6,785 nt of DNA. Origin: Lachnospiraceae bacterium (GTDB lineage Bacteria > Bacillota_A > Clostridia > Lachnospirales > Lachnospiraceae). Of this stretch, positions 1-4,687 are shown one piece after another. Numbering within the stretch: position 1 is the first letter of the stretch; every line of letters begins with the position of its first letter. Where the stretch lies: contig JAFQDI010000129.1 in assembly GCA_017416055.1 (NCBI GenBank), positions 1 through 6,785 of the forward strand, given 5' to 3'. The translations under genes and the position numbers were made by a program. The notes beneath the pieces were generated by a model. That model did not search any database and was not told the origin of the DNA. It saw nothing but the letters and a program-made list of their open reading frames with translations.

Positions 1-1
1 C

Positions 2-217
2 CTCGCGGTCAAGATGAAGAAAAAGGGCGCAATGATCCTGTTTATTCTGGCCTTTGTCTGCTCCATGGGTATGGGTGCTATGTCCGGTCAGGATTCCACC
101 AAGGCGATCGTCAACTGGATCGAACAGGGCATCAACTGTCTGGGACAGGGACTCTTAATGAGCGGTGTTCTGGTTCTGCACAAAGCAGGGCTGAAAGAGT
201 TTTCACTGAAAAAGTAA
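2..217 (+). CDS. Small membrane protein, probably 5'-truncated by the window edge
   Basis: I do not recognise this family. The frame is open from the first complete codon to TAA at 215-217. The first ATG is at 14 and gives 67 residues starting MKKKGAMILF, but the 13 bases before it contain no Shine-Dalgarno sequence, whereas most other genes here have a good one. I therefore think the true start lies upstream and the visible part is a C-terminal fragment. Two hydrophobic stretches are visible (counting from the ATG, about residues 6-24 and 40-57), separated by a short polar segment with QDSTK, and the tail is lysine-rich (KEFSLKK). This suggests an integral membrane protein with at least two helices. 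It ends 22 bp before the DUF1295-type gene on the same strand, so the two are probably co-transcribed. If ATG 14 is the real start, this would be a complete two-helix small protein. Confidence 0.6.
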   Translation, partial: LAVKMKKKGAMILFILAFVCSMGMGAMSGQDSTKAIVNWIEQGINCLGQGLLMSGVLVLHKAGLKEFSLKK

Positions 218-224
218 TCGAATA

Positions 225-231
225 AAAGGAG
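225..231 (+). promoter_or_regulatory. Ribosome binding site of the DUF1295-type gene
   Basis: AAAGGAG lies 8 bases before the ATG at 240 and fixes that start. It sits in the 22-bp gap after the preceding stop codon, supporting translation from a shared transcript. Confidence 0.7.
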
Positions 232-239
232 AATTTCAA

Positions 240-1043
240 ATGGTATTTCCTGAATTTTTCTGGCTGCTGTTTGCCGCAGCCATGATCATCAGTTCCATCG
301 GTTTTAAGAATTATGTGTGGTTTATTTCCCTCGGCTACGGCTTCTCCATCGCCGGAGAAGGTCTGCTCATGCTGATCTTATTCGGTAAGGGCTTAAGTCT
401 GGGAACCATCATCTGCAGTCTGCTGTTCATCATCTACGGTTGCAGACTGGGCGGATACCTGGCGATCCGCGAGTTCAAGAGTACTTCCTACAAAAAGAAC
501 ATGACCGGCGAGATCAAAGACGGCAAGACCGTTCCCTTCGGCGTGAAGATTGCGATCTGGGTAACCTGTGCAGCCCTGTACGTACTTCAGGTACTGCCTG
601 TCTTCTACCGACTGCACAATGGCAGCGGCAGCAATGTATGGACTTACATCGGCGCCGCAATCATGGTATTCGGTATTGTCTTTGAGTCCGCTGCTGACTG
701 GCAGAAGAACAAGGCAAAGAAGGTCAATCCCAAGCGTTTCGTGGACACCGGCCTGTACCGCATCGTGCGCTGCCCCAACTACTTAGGTGAGATGATCTTC
801 TGGACCGGCGTTCTGATCTCCGGCTTTGGCGCGCTGACCGGCTTTGGCCAGTGGGCGATGGCACTGATCGGATACATCGGCATCATCTTTGTCATGTTCA
901 GCGGTGCCCGCCGTCTGGAAATCCGCCAGAACAAAAACTACGGTAACGATCCCGAGTATCAGAAGTACGTGAAGACCGTACCGATTCTGCTTCCCTTCGT
1001 TCCGCTGTACAGTGTGGAGAAGTTTAAGTTTTTGGTGGCGTAA
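240..1043 (+). CDS. DUF1295 / isoprenylcysteine methyltransferase-like integral membrane protein
   Basis: This 267-residue polytopic membrane protein belongs by motif to the DUF1295 group, related to steroid 5-alpha-reductases and isoprenylcysteine carboxyl methyltransferases (ICMT). Hydrophobic segments lie near residues 3-20, 26-48, 52-70, 103-120, 134-150, 184-200 and 204-221. The diagnostic part is the C-terminal half: a D-W-Q element at 153-155, then GLYRIVRCPNYLGE at 171-184 (family form GL-R-xRHPNY-GE), and a closing YGNDPEYQKYVKTVP at 234-248. In ICMT-like enzymes this region binds the S-adenosylmethionine or NAD(P)H cofactor. The histidine of the usual RHPNY is cysteine here (RCPNY). 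Substrate and reaction cannot be deduced; a lipid or isoprenoid substrate is plausible from the fold. It follows a small membrane protein gene by 22 bp and is ended by a strong terminator, so it is the last gene of its transcript. Confidence 0.85.
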   Translation: MVFPEFFWLLFAAAMIISSIGFKNYVWFISLGYGFSIAGEGLLMLILFGKGLSLGTIICSLLFIIYGCRLGGYLAIREFKSTSYKKNMTGEIKDGKTVPFGVKIAIWVTCAALYVLQVLPVFYRLHNGSGSNVWTYIGAAIMVFGIVFESAADWQKNKAKKVNPKRFVDTGLYRIVRCPNYLGEMIFWTGVLISGFGALTGFGQWAMALIGYIGIIFVMFSGARRLEIRQNKNYGNDPEYQKYVKTVPILLPFVPLYSVEKFKFLVA

Positions 1044-1060
1044 ATAAAGTAGCCCCCTAA

Positions 1061-1100
1061 AAGTAACTGTTCGGTTTTGAAATCGGACAGTTACTTTTTT
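1061..1100 (+). terminator. Intrinsic terminator after the DUF1295-type gene
   Basis: A 13-bp stem (1061-1073 with 1084-1096, one T-G wobble) encloses a 10-base loop and runs directly into a T tract ending at 1100. It starts 17 bases after the stop codon. On the opposite strand the stem is followed by only four T then purines, so it would be a weak terminator for the convergent phosphate transporter gene, whose stop is 90 bp away. Confidence 0.9.
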
Positions 1101-1190
1101 ATTGCTGACCTGTTCTTGCAATTTCCGCCATTTCCCCCATAATACGCCTCTCCGGAGACCTGGGACAACCCGTTTTTTATCTTTCTGTTT

Positions 1191-2987
1191 TTATTCGCTC
1201 TTTCTCTCCGAGCCTCCACCCTCCTCAGGGAACGCATACTGCGAGTTGTATCTTGCAAAGCGCTCTGCAAACTTCGCGCTCTCGCTCAACTCTCCGGCCT
1301 TCAGCGCGCCCAGATACTCGTGCGCTTCCAGCTTTCCTTCGGACACCTGCAGTATCTCCACCGCCACATTTGAGCAATGGCCTGCCGTTCTTCTCAGTGC
1401 AGTCAGTATATCTTCCAGCACGAATCCATATTCAACCGTACACAGGCCTTCGCGCAGACGGCGCACATGACGGGATTTCACTTCACGTACCAGCGACTCA
1501 ATTACCTGCTGCTGAGGCTCCACGCGCATTGCCTGTTCATGATCCTGCGTGACATATGCCGATACGGTACAATCAAGCACCGCACTTGCCGCATCTTTCA
1601 AAATCGCCAGTTCTTCCTGTGCCTGCGCGGAGAAAACGATCTTTTTCTCAGCAATCTCCCCACCGGCCTTCGCAATAGCCACCGCATAGTCAGCGATTCG
1701 CTCCAAATCAGACAACGCATACAGCATCGTATTTAAGGTGCGATTATCCTCCGACGACAGATTCATTCCGGACAGTTTCACCAGATAGGTTCCCAATGCA
1801 TCCTCGTATCGGTCTGTCTCATTCTCAAGGTGAACAACCTCTTTCATCACCTTCGGATCATATTTTTCCGTCAAACCAACTGCCAATTCAAACGCTTTTG
1901 CGGAAGTCTCTGCCATCGTACAAGAGATTTCACGGGCACGTTGAACAGCAACTGCAGGAGTTGCCAGCAGACGCTCGTCCAAAAGCTCGACTTTCTCCGG
2001 CTCTTTATCCTCCGGCACCGTGAGAAGCGCAAGTTTTTCCAGTACATTGTGCAGCGGCAGCAAAACTGCTGTCGTTAAGACATTGAATCCGGTGTGGATC
2101 AGCGCAATCCCCATCTCGTTGGTTGTTTCTTCCAAAAATTCCCAGGGAATAATCAATCCAATTCCATAGAATAGTATCACAAACACCCCCACACCAACCA
2201 AATTGAAATAGAGATGAACCATCGCCGTGCGTCGTGCGCTTCGGTTTGCACCCACCGTAGAAATCAGCGCAGTCACACAGGTACCAATGTTTTGTCCCAA
2301 AATAATCGGAAGTGCCACACCGTTGGTCACCACTCCGGTGGAACAGAGGCTCTGCAAAATACCAACCGATGCGGATGATGACTGAATTACCGCCGTCAGG
2401 ACTGCACCAACTAAAATACCCAGCAAAGGGTTAGAGAAGGAGATCATCAGCTGCGCAAACCACTCCTCCGTCTTCAAAAACTGCATGGAATCGCTCATCA
2501 GCTGCATACCGGTCATCAGTGCCATGAAGCCCAGCAGAATACTTCCGATTCCTTTCTTTCTCTCAGACTTGGTAAACATATATAAAACAATGCCTACCGT
2601 GCCGAGTAACGGCGCGAGCGTACTCGGTTTAAACATCTGAACCAGCAAACCGTCACCCTCCAGTGCGGTCAGCGACAAAATCCACGATGTAACTGTGGTT
2701 CCCACGTTGGAACCCATGATCACACCGACCGCCTGCTTTAAGGTCATAATGCCTGAGTTAACAAAACCAACCACCATGACTGTCGTTGCCGACGAAGACT
2801 GGATCACTGCGGTGACCGCCGCACCAAGAAGAAAGCCCTTTAATACCGTAGAGCTCATTTTTGCCAAAATTGTCTGTAATTTACCGCCGGCCTGTCTCTC
2901 CAGCGAATCTCCCATCACATCCATTCCGAACAGGAACAGAGCCAGTCCGCCGAGCAGACCGATCAAATTTAACACATACGTTGTCAT
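1191..2987 (-). CDS. Na+/Pi cotransporter family protein with C-terminal PhoU domain
   Basis: This is a 598-residue protein of the bacterial Na/Pi-cotransporter II family (NptA/YjbB type), expected to move phosphate across the membrane coupled to sodium. The membrane half (about 1-320) carries the two inverted family repeats: AVIQSSSATTV at 60-70 followed by GSNVGTTVTSW at 92-102, and AVIQSSSASVG at 199-209 followed by GQNIGTCVTAL at 231-241. The QSSS pairs (63-66 and 202-205) are the family signature. After a charged linker (325-340), residues about 345-560 form a helical PhoU-like domain, with LENETDRYED at 387-396 and DLERIADYA at 427-435. In the second helical bundle the equivalent metal-ligand motif is degenerate (ALRRTAGHCSN, 530-540, where relatives usually have LERI-DHCSN). 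The start is supported by AGGAG 8 bases upstream (2996-3000). It stands 139 bp behind the Crp/Fnr gene on the same strand, with a likely promoter of its own. Confidence 0.93.
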   Translation of the reverse strand: MTTYVLNLIGLLGGLALFLFGMDVMGDSLERQAGGKLQTILAKMSSTVLKGFLLGAAVTAVIQSSSATTVMVVGFVNSGIMTLKQAVGVIMGSNVGTTVTSWILSLTALEGDGLLVQMFKPSTLAPLLGTVGIVLYMFTKSERKKGIGSILLGFMALMTGMQLMSDSMQFLKTEEWFAQLMISFSNPLLGILVGAVLTAVIQSSSASVGILQSLCSTGVVTNGVALPIILGQNIGTCVTALISTVGANRSARRTAMVHLYFNLVGVGVFVILFYGIGLIIPWEFLEETTNEMGIALIHTGFNVLTTAVLLPLHNVLEKLALLTVPEDKEPEKVELLDERLLATPAVAVQRAREISCTMAETSAKAFELAVGLTEKYDPKVMKEVVHLENETDRYEDALGTYLVKLSGMNLSSEDNRTLNTMLYALSDLERIADYAVAIAKAGGEIAEKKIVFSAQAQEELAILKDAASAVLDCTVSAYVTQDHEQAMRVEPQQQVIESLVREVKSRHVRRLREGLCTVEYGFVLEDILTALRRTAGHCSNVAVEILQVSEGKLEAHEYLGALKAGELSESAKFAERFARYNSQYAFPEEGGGSERKSE

Positions 2988-3032
2988 TGCTTTTTCTCCT
3001 TTAGCAATAGTGTTTCTTCATTTTGCAAAAAT

Positions 3033-3038
3033 ATTATA
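3033..3038 (-). promoter_or_regulatory. Probable -10 element for the phosphate transporter gene
   Basis: Read on the minus strand this is a perfect TATAAT, 45 bases before the transporter ATG, and would place the start of transcription near 3027. No good TTGACA-like box stands 16-18 bp upstream; the nearest TTG (TTGCGG, 3062-3067) is 23 bp away. The promoter may need an activator, or the gene may also be read from the Crp/Fnr transcript. Confidence 0.45.
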
Positions 3039-3126
3039 CCGCTGAACGCTTATCTTTTTCTCCGCAATCGTGGAAAAAGCAGGTAAATATTTTGTGAAAG
3101 AAAAAAGCAAATGTTAAATTTAAACG

Positions 3127-3810
3127 TTACTGATTATGGCCTGCTTTCTCCGGAAACAGTTCAAACTGCTTCTTTCGGCTCGAAATCGTCCCCGCTTTAC
3201 ACATTTTTCCGATCTCTGTGGAAAGCCCGCTTCGATCCACCTCCAGGTAATCTGCCAGTTCCTGCCGATCAAACGGTATTTCAAATCGATTGCTTCCCGC
3301 TTTCTTCGCCTGGAACATCAGATATGCCATCAGTTTCTCCCTCGTTGACCGCTTGGAAGTAATCTCGATTTTCTGGTGGAACAAGAGATTCTTCGTCGCC
3401 ACATCCTTCATCAGATTGAAGATCATCTGCTGATGAAAACCGCAGGCATTCGAGCAGGAGTGCATCAGCCGCTGACAGTCGATCAACATGATCTCGCTGG
3501 ATTCGTTCGCGATGATATCCACCGGAATTTCCTCGACCTCAGCGCAGGCGAAAGCCTCCGCAAACAATTGGGAGGTCTCCGCTCCGGACACGATGCTTCG
3601 ATTCCCGAAATAATCGATCCGCACGATCTGCACTGACCCGGATAGCACGATCCCCAAATACTTCGCCGGAGTCCCCTCGGCAATGATCGTCTCCCTCTTT
3701 TCGTAAGAACGCACTCTCGCGTCAAGGCAGCCGAGCAGGGCGATCAGATTTTCATCCTCAATCTCATTGAACAGCGGACATTTCCGCAACACATCAAAAT
3801 ATTTTTTCAT
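3127..3810 (-). CDS. Crp/Fnr-family transcriptional regulator
   Basis: This 227-residue regulator (counting from ATG 3810) has an N-terminal cyclic-nucleotide-binding-like beta barrel (about 15-115), a dimerisation helix (about 124-150) and a C-terminal winged helix-turn-helix (about 178-217). The recognition region is RQELADYLEVDRSGLSTEIG (182-201), typical of clostridial members. The cAMP-contacting Arg of CRP is not present in the equivalent stretch (LFAEAFACAEVEE, 82-94), and there is no N-terminal FNR-type cysteine cluster, so it is neither a classical CRP nor FNR. A compact HSCSNACGFH patch (117-126) could bind a metal, Fe-S cluster or heme; this is speculation. A longer reading begins at GTG 3849, but GGAG at 3817-3820 lies 6 bases before ATG 3810, and the predicted transcription start (3848) excludes the GTG. 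It is divergent from the ferredoxin-like gene and shares an operator-bearing intergenic region with it. HcpR-like nitrosative-stress regulators are one possible subgroup. Confidence 0.9.
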   Translation of the reverse strand: MKKYFDVLRKCPLFNEIEDENLIALLGCLDARVRSYEKRETIIAEGTPAKYLGIVLSGSVQIVRIDYFGNRSIVSGAETSQLFAEAFACAEVEEIPVDIIANESSEIMLIDCQRLMHSCSNACGFHQQMIFNLMKDVATKNLLFHQKIEITSKRSTREKLMAYLMFQAKKAGSNRFEIPFDRQELADYLEVDRSGLSTEIGKMCKAGTISSRKKQFELFPEKAGHNQ

Positions 3811-3816
3811 CTTCTT

Positions 3817-3820
3817 CTCC
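3817..3820 (-). promoter_or_regulatory. Ribosome binding site deciding the Crp/Fnr start
   Basis: On the minus strand GGAG stands 6 bases before ATG 3810. The alternative starts (GTG 3849, ATG 3840, ATG 3822) have no Shine-Dalgarno sequence at a usable distance, and a start upstream of 3824 would put the palindrome inside the coding region. The shorter protein also begins where family members normally do (KKYFDVLRKCPLF). Confidence 0.7.
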
Positions 3821-3823
3821 ATT

Positions 3824-3839
3824 TGTTGAAATTTCAACA
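3824..3839. promoter_or_regulatory. Perfect 16-bp palindrome, probable Crp/Fnr operator
   Basis: TGTTGAAATTTCAACA equals its own reverse complement over all 16 bases. Two 5-base arms (TGTTG/CAACA) are separated by 6 bases, the same geometry as the CRP consensus TGTGA-N6-TCACA but with different arms; it is 2 bp too tight in the middle for the FNR box TTGAT-N4-ATCAA. The centre (3831/3832) is at -41.5 from the predicted start of the ferredoxin-like gene and near +17 of the predicted regulator transcript. This suggests activation of the former and autorepression of the latter by the neighbouring regulator. Confidence 0.7.
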
Positions 3840-3853
3840 TACTTATCACGCTT

Positions 3854-3882
3854 ATTGTACTATAATCGGCTCAGAAAAACAA
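3854..3882 (-). promoter_or_regulatory. Probable sigma-A promoter of the Crp/Fnr gene
   Basis: On the minus strand a -35 TTGTTT (3877-3882) and a -10 TACAAT (3854-3859) are separated by exactly 17 bp. The predicted start is near 3848, giving a leader of about 37 bases to ATG 3810. The 16-bp palindrome falls inside this leader, downstream of the start, where a bound protein would block transcription. Confidence 0.55.
3861..3866 (+). promoter_or_regulatory. -10 element of the ferredoxin-like gene (activator-dependent type)
   Basis: A perfect TATAAT stands 29 bases before the ATG at 3896, with a predicted start near 3873. The -35 position (3838-3843, CATACT) does not resemble TTGACA and is abutted by the 16-bp palindrome centred at -41.5. 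A good -10, a missing -35 and a centred operator at this spacing are the hallmark of class II Crp/Fnr-activated promoters. It overlaps the divergent promoter of the regulator. Confidence 0.6.
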
Positions 3883-3895
3883 GGAGGATGCTAAA

Positions 3896-4594
3896 ATGCT
3901 CAGAAAAATCATTAAGATAGACGAAGAAAAATGTAACGGATGCGGTGCTTGCGCCGCTGCATGCCACGAGGGCGCGATTGAAATGATTAACGGAAAGGCG
4001 AAACTCACCCGGGAAGATTACTGTGACGGGCTCGGCGACTGTCTCCCCGCCTGCCCCACGAATGCCATCACGTTCGAGATGCGCGAGGCTCCTGAATATA
4101 ATGAGGAAGCGGTCCGTATGGCCAAAATGAAAAAGCACGGCGTAAAACTGCCCTGCGGCTGCCCCGGATCTCAGAGCAAAGCGATCAAGCGGGAGGCTCC
4201 TACCACCGCTGCGGCGACCACTCCGGTCACCAGCCAGCTCTCCCAGTGGCCCTGCCAGATCAAGCTCGTTCCGATCAACGCACCCTATTTTGACGGGGCA
4301 AATCTGCTGATCGCGGCGGACTGTACCGCCTACGCTTACGGAAACTTCCATCAGGAATTTATCCGTAACCATATCACGCTGATCGGCTGTCCTAAACTGG
4401 ATGAGGGCGATTACGCGGAAAAGCTCACGCAGATCATCGCAAACAACGACATCAAGAGTGTAAAAATCGTCCGCATGTCCGTGCCCTGCTGTGGCGGAAT
4501 GGAAAACGCCGCAAAGCGCGCGCTGCAGGCCAGCGGCAAATTCATCCCCTGGCAGGTAATTACCATTTCCACAGACGGGCAAATTCTTGATTGA
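3896..4594 (+). CDS. Ferredoxin-like iron-sulfur protein with conserved Cys-rich C-terminal domain
   Basis: This 232-residue soluble protein is expected to carry electrons. The N-terminal 60 residues are a bacterial dicluster ferredoxin-like domain: a complete C-x2-C-x2-C-x3-C at C13, C16, C19, C23, then C43-x5-C49-x3-C53-P, where the second expected cysteine is Leu46. One [4Fe-4S] cluster is therefore secure; the second site has only three cysteines and may hold a [3Fe-4S] or labile cluster. A CGCPG motif follows at 87-91 and a Thr/Ala-rich linker at about 101-113. A C-terminal domain (about 114-232) has LSQWPCQIKLVP (115-126), AADC (140-143), GCPKLD (164-169) and VPCCGG (196-201). I recall this domain as a recurrent partner of ferredoxin domains in anaerobes, with unknown function. 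The start has AGGAGG (3882-3887) 8 bases upstream. It is divergent from the Crp/Fnr gene and 93 bp ahead of the RACo-like ATPase. FrdX-type proteins controlled by HcpR are a possible equivalent. Confidence 0.88.
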   Translation: MLRKIIKIDEEKCNGCGACAAACHEGAIEMINGKAKLTREDYCDGLGDCLPACPTNAITFEMREAPEYNEEAVRMAKMKKHGVKLPCGCPGSQSKAIKREAPTTAAATTPVTSQLSQWPCQIKLVPINAPYFDGANLLIAADCTAYAYGNFHQEFIRNHITLIGCPKLDEGDYAEKLTQIIANNDIKSVKIVRMSVPCCGGMENAAKRALQASGKFIPWQVITISTDGQILD

Positions 4595-4600
4595 AATGTC

Positions 4601-4629
4601 TTGGCTTTTTCTATCTTCAATGGTATAAT
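4601..4629 (+). promoter_or_regulatory. Probable promoter of the RACo-like ATPase gene
   Basis: TTGGCT (4601-4606) and a perfect TATAAT (4624-4629) are separated by 17 bp, placing the start near 4636. It begins 7 bases after the ferredoxin-like stop codon. With no terminator between the two genes, the ATPase can probably be read both from here and by read-through. Confidence 0.65.
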
Positions 4630-4653
4630 CAACAGACAACAGTATCACTGACC

Positions 4654-4673
4654 GCAGTGCAAAACAGCACTGC
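4654..4673 (+). promoter_or_regulatory. Leader hairpin before the RACo-like gene
   Basis: GCAGTGC and GCACTGC form a perfect 7-bp stem around the loop AAAACA. It lies inside the predicted leader, ends 14 bases before ATG 4688 and has no T tract, so it is not a terminator. The only Shine-Dalgarno-like bases before the start are a weak GAG (4680-4682). The hairpin may stabilise the message or influence ribosome access; no known riboswitch is recognised. Confidence 0.45.
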
Positions 4674-4687
4674 AGAATCGAGACGAT

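Noticed and set aside
1149..1158. TCTCCGGAGA palindrome in the convergent gap as a terminator for the phosphate transporter gene
   Set aside because: The palindrome is only 10 bp with no loop, and no T tract follows it on the minus strand.
2695..3045. Plus-strand open frame of 116 codons opposite the start of the phosphate transporter gene
   Set aside because: It begins with GTG without a ribosome binding site and lies opposite the conserved QSSS repeat of the transporter. It is a shadow frame.
3062..3067. TTGCGG as the -35 box of the phosphate transporter promoter
   Set aside because: The distance to the TATAAT is 23 bp, too long for a sigma-A promoter.
3098..3126. Terminator between the Crp/Fnr gene and the phosphate transporter gene
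   Set aside because: On the minus strand there is a T6 run after an AT-rich short palindrome, but no GC stem; it is too weak to call.
3824..3839. The palindrome as a classical FNR box or CRP site
   Set aside because: The FNR box is TTGAT-N4-ATCAA, and the TTGA/TCAA arms here are 2 bp closer. The CRP arms TGTGA/TCACA do not match. It fits only the general geometry of the family.
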